DNA of 53,383 nucleotides from an uncultured Desulfomonile sp. (GTDB lineage Bacteria > Desulfobacterota > Desulfomonilia > Desulfomonilales > Desulfomonilaceae), in NCBI GenBank assembly GCA_903896745.1, contig CAITZA010000101.1:1-53383 (forward strand). The letters run 5' to 3'. Of this stretch, positions 1 through 10,095 are shown piece by piece (the first letter of the stretch is position 1; each line of letters opens with the position of its first letter). The notes beneath the pieces are model-generated. The model saw nothing but the letters and a program-made list of their open reading frames with translations. It searched no databases and was not told the origin of the DNA. The position numbers were made by a program, and so were the translations under genes.

Positions 1-575
1 CGGGCCGCCTCCGCCCCACCCTGCTCCCTATCCAGAACGACAAGTATTGTGTGACACTCAGCGCCATTAACTCCTCGACGGTCGAGTTCACTTCTGACCT
101 GTTCCAAAGCTATAAGTTTGCTGTCAAACCTGGTTACAAGGTCGTCCACGAGCGCCATTCGCTCGTTATCATCAATTTCCCCCTCTATCAGGGCATGCTC
201 TCCATAGCTTTGAATTTGGGATCTGAAATCATCAACAGACTTGACGCGTTCGATTTTACGTGTAAAGGCGGCGGGCACGGCGCCCGTTACCGACATCCCT
301 GCAACAATGGGTACCCCGGCCATTGCAATTCCAATTATTTTGGTGATGTCCGGAGCTTCCTCTCTAAGCAGCAGACACATAGCCTCGCAAATTTTTTTGA
401 AGACAACTGGGTAAGAAACAAGTGGCCTGAGTTGAATATATATGGGGCTGTAAATTCCTGATATCAGGGTCCAGCCTTCGGGTCTGTCCCTGTAAAAAGT
501 CCTTATCATTCTGTATTCATAAAGTAATCTTAGGACTTCCCTAGACAATATTTCCTTTTGATCAATCCAGGCCAT
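1..575 (-). CDS. orotate phosphoribosyltransferase-like protein (partial, runs off the left edge)
   Basis: Manual minus-strand translation from ATG at 575 (RBS GGAGAGGAG): MAWIDQKEILSREVLRLLYEYRMIRTFYRDRPEGWTLISGIYSPIYIQLRPL...IIGIAMAGVPIVAGMSVTGAVPAAFTRK...MALVDDLVTRFDSKL. PRPP-binding-like 'ALVDDLVT' motif. Absent from the ORF track because no stop lies within the window. Confidence 0.7.
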   Translation of the reverse strand, partial: MAWIDQKEILSREVLRLLYEYRMIRTFYRDRPEGWTLISGIYSPIYIQLRPLVSYPVVFKKICEAMCLLLREEAPDITKIIGIAMAGVPIVAGMSVTGAVPAAFTRKIERVKSVDDFRSQIQSYGEHALIEGEIDDNERMALVDDLVTRFDSKLIALEQVRSELDRRGVNGAECHTILVVLDREQGGAEAA

Positions 576-744
576 GGATCACTCCTCTCCAAGACAGTCA
601 ACAAGTTTAAATAAAAGCAATGTAGCATATTTTTCAGTCAATTGGGTCTCAAAACCCAACTGCTCCATAATTCACAATCACAATTAGCCAATTTTCATGT
701 TATGACGCATACCCATGCAACCTGTCTATGTCGATGTGAAACTA

Positions 745-2031
745 TCACGCTGCCAATCTGTAGATGAAGAAGACCACAATAACCCATAGGGTGAGAAAAA
801 CAGCGGCCTTCCAGAATTGCCTGTAGGAATCCACGGCGTTTGTGTGGAAATATTCTTGCGTCACAAGGAAACACAGGTGTACCGGTGACAGCATCATCCC
901 GATGAATCCGAAGCCGTAGGCCAGAACAACATACGGCATGATATTTTCATTTGAAGGGGCCAATGTCGCAACCAGCGGAAATGACGATCCTACGAAACCA
1001 ACGGCTATACCCGTAACCAACCCCGCTATTAAGGGAAGCAAGGCAATTACAAAAGTCTCCGGTATATGAAAAGCCTGAAGTTCGCTTCGAATCTGACTGA
1101 TTGTATGCGATTCCTCGAGAATCCCCTTGAAGGCCATAATTGCAAAGACCATAAGCACTATAGAGATTATTCCTGATTCAAGAAACGCTGCTTTTACGTC
1201 TGAAGAATCAAGACCGCCAACTAGTGTAACGTATGTAATTCCAGCCACCAACGCTATCGCCATTCCAAGATGTTGAGATAGCGGAACAGATACGCCCGAC
1301 AACAGGCGAAAAAACTCCGCGCCCGCTTGTAAGGCAAACATCAGGAACAGTACCAACAATATTGGTGAAACCTCTCTCAAGAAATCCATAACGGCGCCGG
1401 GGGATGATTTTCCGTTCTCTTCCTGTGCTGACGGAATTTTCGGCAATACGAAAAGCAGTCCGGCCACTATAGCCCCGATGGACAATGGTATTTGAAATAA
1501 CGTTAGTCGCCAGGCTTCCAAGCCGAAGATAGATAATGAAAGAATGAATCCCGGATATAGCGGCCATGAAAACTCCGGAACGTGTCGGAACCAGTAATTG
1601 ATGGCTAGTTTTGATTCCGGTTTTACTCGAAAATCTCCGAGCGCAGTCTCGATCATTGGCGCTGAAAAAACTGCTCCCCCAGGCATTGGCAGGAGACCTA
1701 TCAATGCTGGCGCCAAAACCAGCGAAACACCCGCTCTAGTAGATAACGCCCTCAACGACGACACTATTGAGTCAAGCCGTCCACTCCGTTTCAAAAGACC
1801 ACTAAACACCACGATAAGCGTTATAACAACCGAAAGCATTAATGTTGGGCGCGAAAATGCCTCAATAGTCATGGTTTTAATAATGGACAATATGTCCATT
1901 TTCATCCACAGGCCCATCAATACGGAAATGATCGCAAGACAAACATACAGGGGAAGCTTTCGATTCATTACCAGCAGCGCCGAGAAGACAACCATTATCT
2001 TCAGAAGCGCCGGTTGAGGTATTTCCATCAT
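745..2031 (-). CDS. DUF401 family integral membrane protein
   Basis: 428 aa ORF, many TM segments, motif 'LLPMPGGAVFSAPMIE...NYWFRHVPEFSWPLYPG' typical of DUF401 proteins. Confidence 0.75.
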   Translation of the reverse strand: MMEIPQPALLKIMVVFSALLVMNRKLPLYVCLAIISVLMGLWMKMDILSIIKTMTIEAFSRPTLMLSVVITLIVVFSGLLKRSGRLDSIVSSLRALSTRAGVSLVLAPALIGLLPMPGGAVFSAPMIETALGDFRVKPESKLAINYWFRHVPEFSWPLYPGFILSLSIFGLEAWRLTLFQIPLSIGAIVAGLLFVLPKIPSAQEENGKSSPGAVMDFLREVSPILLVLFLMFALQAGAEFFRLLSGVSVPLSQHLGMAIALVAGITYVTLVGGLDSSDVKAAFLESGIISIVLMVFAIMAFKGILEESHTISQIRSELQAFHIPETFVIALLPLIAGLVTGIAVGFVGSSFPLVATLAPSNENIMPYVVLAYGFGFIGMMLSPVHLCFLVTQEYFHTNAVDSYRQFWKAAVFLTLWVIVVFFIYRLAA

Positions 2032-2574
2032 GATTTCCGTCCAGTATCAATTAGAGGTTTGAACCGGTTTCATTTCATATCCAACAAAAATTTCTAATCT
2101 AGCATACCAAACTGACTTGTAAAGCTATATCCATTCCGTAATTTATACCGGATGAGGCGAATGGGCGTAAGGATTGAGGTAGAAGGCAGAGATGGTTTTG
2201 AAAGGAATCCGAATGGGAGGTCACTTGTACGCGCGCAACAAACCGTAATTTGCATCTCGCGCTTTTCACGCGCTTAACAATATATTATTGATAAATCGCG
2301 CCTAAATCGCGGTATTTTCTGGTAGTAGGACTACCTAATCGCGTTATAGTTCCCTTTATTCAAAAATTATTAGAGGGTAAGCTGCATTAATTTCTTGACT
2401 ACATGATTTACGGGTGATAGGAGCCCTTTTCGAGGGAACTAACTTCTCTCACATGATTAGCCTAAGCTTCAAAGTTCAAACAAAATAGTCTATTGGGGCT
2501 GATGGCGAATAAATTGGTTTTCCTCTGTAATAAATTTCTGTTGAATAAAATATACCATTTTTGGTAGTTATTGG

Positions 2575-3018
2575 GTGAATATGAAGGAGTTAGACATGAC
2601 TCAAAGTTCGTCGCACGTCCTGGTTGAGCCCCGCACCGAAGCGCCTGATTTTACCTCTAACTTTAAGCACTTAAAAAAGTTGATACAGGAACTCAAAGTA
2701 GAAAATGATGTAAGCCTGAGAAAGGAATTGTTTGGAGACGAAGATGTAGAAAGGCGTTTGACCAAAAAGGAAATGAAATTATTGTTCAAGTTTATGAGAA
2801 AACTTGAAAGTCATTATGATGAGAGTTCGACTCCACCTATTCCAAAAGAGCTCGAAAAATCCATCAGAAATCGTAACAAGTCCGCCTGGTTGCCTTGGGA
2901 AACAGAGGCCATCCAGAAAATTGATGACTGGAGACAGGAAATCCACGAAAAACGCGAAACCGCACGTAATCTTCTAAACTCAGCCTTGGAAAAAATCCGG
3001 CGTGGCGAGAAAATTTGA
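2575..3018 (+). CDS. hypothetical protein, charged and helical
   Basis: 147 aa ORF with no recognised family; start may be the ATG at 2596. Confidence 0.5.
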   Translation: MNMKELDMTQSSSHVLVEPRTEAPDFTSNFKHLKKLIQELKVENDVSLRKELFGDEDVERRLTKKEMKLLFKFMRKLESHYDESSTPPIPKELEKSIRNRNKSAWLPWETEAIQKIDDWRQEIHEKRETARNLLNSALEKIRRGEKI

Positions 3019-3251
3019 TTTCCGCCAGGCCGGTTCTAAATACCTAAAATCTCTCTAACCAGTAGACAGGAAAGATGCTTTTTGTCCTGTCACTGGTCAG
3101 ATTCATTTTCGGGTACATACATTTTTTCTGCTTCCCTACCCTATCACACCTGATCCCTTCTTCGTTCATTCATCCCTGTTTTTATTGCCCGCATTTGATT
3201 TTGTTTTTTTCATGCTATATATTCGACAGACAATTTTTGACCGGAGGCGCC

Positions 3252-4313
3252 ATGTCAGAATTCAGACCCAGACCCGAAATTAACGCTGTTAAGGAGCTTC
3301 AGAAGGGCGTTGAAGATATCAAGACTATTGTGAACAGGTTCTTTCGAGGCTGGGGGATCGGGGCGGTGTTAGCGGCTTTGGTCATTTTATACATGCTGTC
3401 TGGATTGTATGTGGTTGGCCCTGGCGAAAAGGGGATAGTATTGCTTTTTGGCAAGGTACATTCCCTGACAGAACCCGGCCTTCGCTACCGCCTACCCAAA
3501 CCGTTCATGACCCAGATCGTTGTCGATACCGCCAAGGTTAGAAGAGCCGAAATTGGATTCAGATCCGATGCCAATAGAACGCGAGCCATAGCCGCTGAAT
3601 CGCTTATGCTTACCGGAGATGAGAATATCGTCGATGTTCAGCTCTTCGTACAATACAAGGTACAGGATCCTGTGAAATTCCTTTTTGGATGCGAAAATCC
3701 TGAAAGCGCATTGAAAGCCTCCGCTGAAGTCGCCTTGAGAGGAGTCGTAGGAGAAAACACTATCGATTATACAATGACGCGAGGCCGAATGGAAATTCAG
3801 AACAAGGTCGAGGCATACCTGCAGAGACTCTTGGACACATATGATACCGGCCTGCAGGTCACCCAGGCGCGTTTGCTCGTGGTTGACCCACCTTCTCAGG
3901 TTCAGGAGGCCTTTCACGATGTTGTCAGGGCATGGGAAGATCGCGAGAGATTAATCAAGGAGGCGGATGGTTACCAAGAGGACGTGCTGCCTAAAGCACG
4001 AGGTCAGGCTCAACAGGAAATACGGGAGGCCGAGGCGTACAAGGCTCAGAGGGTTATTCGTGCAGAAGGCGACGTTCAGCGCTTCGCATCCATTCTGACC
4101 GAATATTCCAAAGCTCCTAAGGTAACTCGTGAGAGACTTTATCTGGAGAGTGTAGAGAAGTTTTTGCCTAAGACTCGCAAATTTGTGCTTGAGTCTCCTG
4201 AGTCCAGACTTTTACCTCTTTTGCCTCTGACTGAGGCCGCCAAACCTGTTCCAGGTCAGACCCAGCCGATTGGCAACAAAGACTCTTCAACTACCAGGAA
4301 AGGCAATGACTAG
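3252..4313 (+). CDS. hflK: FtsH protease activity modulator HflK (SPFH/band-7)
   Basis: MSEFRPRPEINAVKELQ; TM then 'VVGPGEKGIVLLFGKV..LTEPGLRYRLPKP'; AEGDVQRF; internal ATG at 3252 preferred; followed by hflC. Confidence 0.85.
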   Translation: MSEFRPRPEINAVKELQKGVEDIKTIVNRFFRGWGIGAVLAALVILYMLSGLYVVGPGEKGIVLLFGKVHSLTEPGLRYRLPKPFMTQIVVDTAKVRRAEIGFRSDANRTRAIAAESLMLTGDENIVDVQLFVQYKVQDPVKFLFGCENPESALKASAEVALRGVVGENTIDYTMTRGRMEIQNKVEAYLQRLLDTYDTGLQVTQARLLVVDPPSQVQEAFHDVVRAWEDRERLIKEADGYQEDVLPKARGQAQQEIREAEAYKAQRVIRAEGDVQRFASILTEYSKAPKVTRERLYLESVEKFLPKTRKFVLESPESRLLPLLPLTEAAKPVPGQTQPIGNKDSSTTRKGND

Positions 4314-5178
4314 TATGACAAAATTACTTGCGGCGCTAGGCATTATAGTATTGGTTGCCAGTCAGGCGTTGTTCATCATTCAGGAATGGGAACAGGGATT
4401 GATACTTGAATTCGGCAAACCCGTCAGAATCATTCATGATCCTGGACTATATTTCAAGTACCCATTTATTCAGGAACTTCTTGTTTTTGAAAAACGAATC
4501 CTTGCTGCAGAAGCCAGGCCGGCCGAATGTATCACACTGGACAAGAAGAGGCTAACTGTAGATACCGTTTCACGCTGGTTAATCACCGATCCCCTTACCT
4601 TTTACCAGACGGTCAGAAATTATTCTGGCGCTATTGCGAGGTTAAATGACATTATTTTTGCCAGGGTCAGACAGGAGATCGCAAATCATAACTTCACGGA
4701 CTTCATCAGAGAGGAACGCGAACGAATTATGGGCCAGGTCACAACCGGCACTGAAGAACATGCCAGGAGATTTGGCATCAAAGTCATAGACGTTAGAATA
4801 AGAAGGGTTGACTTGGCTGAAGAGGTTCAAAATAGCGTTTTTGCACGAATGAAGGCCGAAAGGGAACGTATTGCAAAGCGCTATAGGGCCGAAGGCGATG
4901 AACAGGCTCGTGAGATACGGGCCAGCGCCAACAAGGAAAAGGAAATCATCATGGCTGAGGCCTATAAAAAGGCTGAGACTCTAAGAGGACAGGGAGATGC
5001 GGACTCCACCCGAATTTACGCAAAAGCCTACGGTCAGGATCCCGATTTCTTTTCATTTATCCGGCATCTTGACGCCTATGAGAAAATTTTTGTTTCCGAA
5101 AGCACTCTACTATTGCGACCAGATTCTGCATTGATGAGATTCTTTGATACCCCGTACCCAGGGACTGCCAAGCCCTGA
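4306..5178 (+). CDS. hflC: protease modulator HflC
   Basis: 'QALFIIQEWEQGLILEFGKPVRIIHDPGLYFKYPF', SPFH domain; start overlaps the hflK stop. Confidence 0.85.
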   Translation: MTSMTKLLAALGIIVLVASQALFIIQEWEQGLILEFGKPVRIIHDPGLYFKYPFIQELLVFEKRILAAEARPAECITLDKKRLTVDTVSRWLITDPLTFYQTVRNYSGAIARLNDIIFARVRQEIANHNFTDFIREERERIMGQVTTGTEEHARRFGIKVIDVRIRRVDLAEEVQNSVFARMKAERERIAKRYRAEGDEQAREIRASANKEKEIIMAEAYKKAETLRGQGDADSTRIYAKAYGQDPDFFSFIRHLDAYEKIFVSESTLLLRPDSALMRFFDTPYPGTAKP

Positions 5179-5429
5179 CAACTAACCGGCGCCCTGGCAC
5201 GCGCATCCCGGTCTGATGCAACTTACGCTTGTTTCATTCCGGATTATTTTTTTTTGAGAAATCCCACATTCCTCTCCCCACCGATGGTCCTCGATTTTAT
5301 GGCTCTCGGTGGGAACATTCATCCCGAGACTCTGGACCTTTTTGCGAATTCATGGACTTGACCTTAAACACTGGTTCGGCTAAAGTCGCGAACCTGACAG
5401 GATTTCGTGGATAGAAGGGGCTATTTGAT

Positions 5430-6896
5430 ATGAGAGCTTTATTGGTTTATCCGGATATTCCTGACACTTTTTGGAGTTTTAAACATATTCTAAAATTTAT
5501 CAGGAAGAGAGCGGCGCATGTGCCGCTTGGTCTGTTGACGGTAGCCAGCATGATGCCGAGAAAATGGCAACTCAAGCTGGTGGATATGAATGTAGAAAAA
5601 TTATGCGATGAGCTCATTGAGTGGGCAGACCTCGTTTTCATCGGGGCCATGGTGGTTCAGAAAGAGTCGGTACAACAGGTACTAAATATATGCAAACGCC
5701 TTGGCAAAAAGACTGTAGCTGGAGGCCCCCTATTCACAAGCGTGCCGGAACAGTATCAGGATGTGGATCATTTGGTGCTAAATGAAGCTGAAATAACCTT
5801 TCACCAATTCCTGGAGGATTTGCAAAATGGGAATCCTCAACATCTTTATCAGTCTGAGGAAAAGCCGGACATTACTAAAACCCCATTGCCGCGCTGGGAT
5901 CTCATCAACATGAATTATTATGCCTCAATGTCGATACAATATTCGCGTGGGTGTCCTTATGACTGTGAATTTTGCGACATTGTCAAACTCAACGGTCGTC
6001 GGCCCAGGGTAAAAACGTCTCAGCAGATGATTCAGGAATTCGACATACTATACAACATGGGGTGGAGAGGTCGCTGTTTCATTGTTGACGACAATTTCAT
6101 AGGCAATAAGGTCAAGGTTAAATCCGTGCTAAGGGATTTAATCCCATGGCAAAAGGCTCGCAATTATCCATTCAGTCTTTTTACCGAGGCTTCAGTCAAC
6201 CTTTCTGAAGATCAGGAACTTATGAGCCTGATGACAGAGGCAGGTTTTGATTCAGTATTTCTAGGACTCGAGACACCGGCTGAGGAATGTCTGGTGGAGT
6301 GCGGAAAACATCAGAATACATCCAAAGACTTGGTTGAGGCAGTAAAGACCATACAAAGGAATGGCATGGAAGTCATGGGTGGTTTCATCATCGGATTCGA
6401 CAATGATCCTCCAAACATTTTCGAACGCCAGGTCAAATTTATTCAGTCAAGCGGCGTTGTCAAGGCCATGATCGGACTGCTCAACGCCATACCTGGCACT
6501 AAACTGTATCAGAGATTGCAGGCTGAAGGCCGGTTAATTGATAGTTGCACAGGGGACAATTGCGATGGCAGCCTGAATTTCATACCAAAGATGGATGTTG
6601 AAACGATCAGGGCCGGGTATCAGGCAGTTTTAGACCGTATTTACTCCCCTCGTGAATACTACCAAAGAGTGCTTGAATTTCTTAAGGAATATAAGCCAAT
6701 TCGGAAAAAACGCATTGACCGTCTCGAAATAAGGGCCTTTTTCAGCTCTATTCTGTACCTCGGAATACTCGAAAAAGGCAAAATATATTATTGGAAGCTC
6801 CTGATAAATGCCCTGGTTTTTCATAGGGCTGCCTTCGGAGAAGCTGTGTCGAGCGCTCTCTTCGGTTATCATTTCAGGAAACTGTTGAGCAAGTAG
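5430..6896 (+). CDS. B12-binding domain radical SAM protein (HpnP/DUF4070-like)
   Basis: Radical SAM motif 'SRGCPYDCEFCDIVKLNGRRPRVK'; N-terminal B12-binding-like region; DUF4070-like C-terminus. Confidence 0.8.
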   Translation: MRALLVYPDIPDTFWSFKHILKFIRKRAAHVPLGLLTVASMMPRKWQLKLVDMNVEKLCDELIEWADLVFIGAMVVQKESVQQVLNICKRLGKKTVAGGPLFTSVPEQYQDVDHLVLNEAEITFHQFLEDLQNGNPQHLYQSEEKPDITKTPLPRWDLINMNYYASMSIQYSRGCPYDCEFCDIVKLNGRRPRVKTSQQMIQEFDILYNMGWRGRCFIVDDNFIGNKVKVKSVLRDLIPWQKARNYPFSLFTEASVNLSEDQELMSLMTEAGFDSVFLGLETPAEECLVECGKHQNTSKDLVEAVKTIQRNGMEVMGGFIIGFDNDPPNIFERQVKFIQSSGVVKAMIGLLNAIPGTKLYQRLQAEGRLIDSCTGDNCDGSLNFIPKMDVETIRAGYQAVLDRIYSPREYYQRVLEFLKEYKPIRKKRIDRLEIRAFFSSILYLGILEKGKIYYWKLLINALVFHRAAFGEAVSSALFGYHFRKLLSK

Positions 6897-6936
6897 TCGA
6901 AAAACACCGTGTCCGGGGGTCCCTGATAGCCCTGAA

Positions 6937-7353
6937 TCAGGCAGACAACCGGACGATGGTAAGGTTTTGTTCACGGTAATAGACTTCATCATCTAGCTGC
7001 ATCTGCCAGTATCCTTCTTCAATGAATGGAGCTGAGCGGATTTTCCAGGTTTTTTTGTATATGCCGGATCCTATGGAGATTGAATCCTCTATGATGACTA
7101 CCCGGCCTTTTCGAAGACTCTTTGTTGCTGCCTTGAATTCTCCGGCGCCATCGAGACGTATAAGTATCCATGAGCCTTTATCACCGTACCATTCTCCGGC
7201 GAAGTTTATATAGGCAATCTCTAAAGGCGCGTCGGCTTCACTTGGCGAGGTGTTTGAAACTTGCCAGACATGCAGTAGTATGGGTGTTGAAGAAATCAGA
7301 ATGATTGCGGCGCAGGCTATTATTAGAAAAATTATTAGGGTGAACTTGGACAT
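6937..7353 (-). CDS. hypothetical single-TM protein
   Basis: 138 aa ORF with N-terminal hydrophobic segment MSKFTLIIFLIIACAAIILISS. Confidence 0.5.
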   Translation of the reverse strand: MSKFTLIIFLIIACAAIILISSTPILLHVWQVSNTSPSEADAPLEIAYINFAGEWYGDKGSWILIRLDGAGEFKAATKSLRKGRVVIIEDSISIGSGIYKKTWKIRSAPFIEEGYWQMQLDDEVYYREQNLTIVRLSA

Positions 7354-7407
7354 TCTTTGTGTTAAATATCAGTAATCATGTTAAGCCCTTTTTTCAGGCA
7401 AAAAGAA

Positions 7408-7469
7408 GCCCGACGGACATCATAAAGGGTATGGCTCCGAACAAGGAGGATACGGTCGTCTCGTCGGGC
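7408..7469. other. candidate structured RNA or palindromic element
   Basis: GCCCGACG (7408-7415) / CGTCGGGC (7462-7469) perfect 8 bp stem enclosing GTAT..CTCC-GAACAA-GGAG.ATAC (7429-7453). Confidence 0.45.
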
Positions 7470-7672
7470 AATTGAATGACTAGTAATTATAGTTTACTCA
7501 AGTCATAAACGGGTGTCAAGTTTTGTTGTTTCTATAAACAAAACCTTTTAAATTGATGGCATGGTAAACAATTCGCGAGGAATCTCAGTTGACCGACTTT
7601 TGCGACTGAAACAGTCACTGCTCCTGATGTCACACTAATACGAATTCCGTGTGCCATTGTGTATTTTTTTAA

Positions 7673-8464
7673 TTGGAAACGAAAGATCAAGCTGTGCATG
7701 AATCGATAATACTGAAAACTAGCCGGGAGATTGCAATAATGCGCGATGCCAATCGCATTGTTGCTGAAATACTTGCAAGACTCGGAGAAATTATTGAACC
7801 TGGGACTACCACCGGGCATCTCGATAGAATCGCTGATCAGATGATCAGGAAGGCTGGAGCGAAGGCTGCTTTCAAGGGATACAGAATGAGTGACAAGAAG
7901 CCTTATCCCGCCTGTATATGCTCATCTGTCAATGAGGAGATCGTCCACGGAATTCCTGGGGCTCGCGTTTTGAATGCCGGAGACATCGTAGGCATTGATG
8001 TTGGGGTCGTTTACAAGGGTTTTGTTGGTGATGCGGCGAAGACTTATCCGGTTGGGGATATTACCGAATCTGCCCAGCGCCTTCTAAGGATTACCGAAGA
8101 GGCTTTACACAGGGGCATAGAACAGGGTTGGCCGGGCAACAGACTGCAGGACATATCACGAGCCGTTCAACGGCATGTTGAGTCTAACGGGTACTCAGTT
8201 GTCCGCGATTTTGTGGGACACGGGGTTGGACGCAAGATGCATGAACCGCCACAGATTCCAAATTATACCGGTGTTGGATGGAATCCACGCCTGGAGGTTG
8301 GCATGACATTAGCCTTGGAACCTATGGTCAACGAAGGCACATGGCGAATAAAACTACTGGATGATGAATGGACGGCCGTAACTGGTGACGGAAAGCTTTC
8401 AGCGCACTTCGAGCATTCCATAGCAGTAACTGACAATGGTCCTATGATTTTGTCCTTACCATGA
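7673..8464 (+). CDS. map: methionine aminopeptidase, type I
   Basis: 'NEEIVHGIPGARVLNAGDIVGIDVGVVYKGFVGDAAKTY...FVGHGVGRKMHEPPQIPNY...LALEPM...FEHSIAVTDNG'; TTG start possible. Confidence 0.9.
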   Translation: METKDQAVHESIILKTSREIAIMRDANRIVAEILARLGEIIEPGTTTGHLDRIADQMIRKAGAKAAFKGYRMSDKKPYPACICSSVNEEIVHGIPGARVLNAGDIVGIDVGVVYKGFVGDAAKTYPVGDITESAQRLLRITEEALHRGIEQGWPGNRLQDISRAVQRHVESNGYSVVRDFVGHGVGRKMHEPPQIPNYTGVGWNPRLEVGMTLALEPMVNEGTWRIKLLDDEWTAVTGDGKLSAHFEHSIAVTDNGPMILSLP

Positions 8465-8470
8465 GAAATA

Positions 8471-9802
8471 ATGCATAACCTGGACATTTTTTTTAAAGGC
8501 AGGAGAATTACTGTAATGGGACTCGGGTTACTGGGGAGAGGGTTAAACGACACCCTGTTCCTCATAGAACACGGCGCCAGAGTCACTGTGACAGATCTAA
8601 AAACATCCGAACAACTCGCGTCGTCTCTGGAAAAATTGAAGGGCTTGCCAGTCACAGTCAAGGTCGGGGGGCATGATCCTGATGATTTCATAAATACGGA
8701 CATGATATTACGCAACGCTGATGTTCCGCGGAGTTCGCCACTTCTAAAAATTGCCCAGGATCATGGTGTACCTGTTGAGATGGATGAAAGCCTGTTTTGC
8801 AAATTTTTCCATGGTCTTGTAGTTGGGATCACGGGCACTCGCGGCAAAACCACCACTACGTCTCTGATTCACCATATTCTGGGCGCCGGCGCGAGAAAAT
8901 CGCATTTGGCAGGAAACATCATGGGGGTTGCCACTCTGCCTCTCTTAGGCAAGGTTCAACCCGACGACGTAGTTGTTCTCGAACTATCCAGTTGGCAATT
9001 GCAGGGTTTTCACGCAGCAGCCATTTCGCCTCAAGCTTCTGTATTTACTAATATTTACCCAGACCACATGAACCGGTATAGCGGCATGGATGAATATATC
9101 CAAGACAAAACCGCAATTTACAGGTATCAAAAAAATGGAGATTTTTGCGTTTTCAATCGATCTAATCCCGTGACCATGGAACTATCACTACAAGCTCCGG
9201 CGGGAGTCGCTCATTTCACGGCCAGCGATGTCCCTCAGGAATGGGAGGTCAACCTTCCAGGAAACCACAATCTTGAAAATGTTGCCGCCGCAATCAATAC
9301 AACCAGGCTTCTAGGTATCGATGAAATGACAATTCGTAAACAGGTGGAGTCATTCAGAGGAGTAGAGCATCGGCTTCAATGGCTTGGAACAAAACGCGGC
9401 ATTGGGTTCATCAATGATACGACAAGCACTACGCCTGTGTCTGGAATTGCAGCGCTCAATTCTCTCGAGTCTCACGGGGTCATGCTCATAGCTGGAGGGG
9501 CTGACAAAAAACTTGATTTGACAGAATTTGCCAGGGCGGCTTCAGCCAAAGCAATACGCATAGCGCTGCTGGAAGGAACCGCAACAGACGAACTTCACAG
9601 AAAGCTTGTCGAATTCGGGGCACAAAACAGGATCGCAGGAGTCTTCAGTAACCTGAAGACCGCCGTAGACAGTCTCATGCAACATGCAAGGCAAGGACAT
9701 GTCATTCTCCTTTCGCCGGCCTGCGCATCTTTTGGAATGTTCAAAAACGAATTTCATCGCGGGGAGAGCTTCATCAAACTTTTCGAAGAGCTAAAGGAAT
9801 AG
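8471..9802 (+). CDS. MurD-like Mur ligase (UDP-N-acetylmuramoyl-alanine--glutamate ligase family)
   Basis: 'VVGITGTRGKTTTTSLIHHIL', 'LELSSWQLQGF', 'FTNIYPDHMNRYSGMDEYIQDK', 'GNHNLENVAAA', 'LLSPACASFGMFKNEFHRGESF'; lies 6 nt after map. Confidence 0.85.
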   Translation: MHNLDIFFKGRRITVMGLGLLGRGLNDTLFLIEHGARVTVTDLKTSEQLASSLEKLKGLPVTVKVGGHDPDDFINTDMILRNADVPRSSPLLKIAQDHGVPVEMDESLFCKFFHGLVVGITGTRGKTTTTSLIHHILGAGARKSHLAGNIMGVATLPLLGKVQPDDVVVLELSSWQLQGFHAAAISPQASVFTNIYPDHMNRYSGMDEYIQDKTAIYRYQKNGDFCVFNRSNPVTMELSLQAPAGVAHFTASDVPQEWEVNLPGNHNLENVAAAINTTRLLGIDEMTIRKQVESFRGVEHRLQWLGTKRGIGFINDTTSTTPVSGIAALNSLESHGVMLIAGGADKKLDLTEFARAASAKAIRIALLEGTATDELHRKLVEFGAQNRIAGVFSNLKTAVDSLMQHARQGHVILLSPACASFGMFKNEFHRGESFIKLFEELKE

Positions 9803-9839
9803 ATGCAATTCCTTGATCTTTCAGAGGATACTAGACCCT

Positions 9840-9894
9840 GTAGGGTTGGTCCAAGCCGATCAAACCGGCATTGACTTATCCTGACCAACCCTAC
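9840..9894. terminator. large inverted repeat between convergent genes, possible bidirectional terminator
   Basis: GTAGGGTTGGTC (9840-9851) / GACCAACCCTAC (9883-9894); extendable with CCTG/CAGG and one bulge; no T-tract. Confidence 0.55.
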
Positions 9895-9909
9895 CAGGCG
9901 CTATCTGAA

Positions 9910-10095
9910 TCAGGCGCTTGCATCAAGAGTACATTTTGTAAAATCAATTGCCTGCTTGCACCCCTTGCAAACATGGGGTCTGTCAAACTCATCGGAAAAG
10001 ATCTCAACCAGTTTGCCGCAATTGGGACATTTACAGGAGAAAGAAGACAAATTCTTGTTGGCTTCAAATCCGGGGCAATGCATTGGCGTACTCAT
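9910..10095 (-). CDS. small zinc-ribbon-like protein
   Basis: 61 aa with CKCPNCGK...CKGCK cysteine pairs. Confidence 0.5.
   Translation of the reverse strand: MSTPMHCPGFEANKNLSSFSCKCPNCGKLVEIFSDEFDRPHVCKGCKQAIDFTKCTLDASA

Noticed and set aside
51-461. 136 aa plus-strand ORF
   Set aside because: The minus strand encodes a truncated orotate-phosphoribosyltransferase-like protein with good motifs and RBS; the plus ORF is its antisense shadow.
1208-2017. Alternative ORFs inside the DUF401 gene (1208-1567 minus, 1598-2017 plus)
   Set aside because: Overlap a well-supported membrane-protein gene; low-complexity shadow translations.
5229-5414. 61 aa ORF between hflC and the radical SAM gene
   Set aside because: Composition and lack of RBS or family resemblance suggest non-coding.
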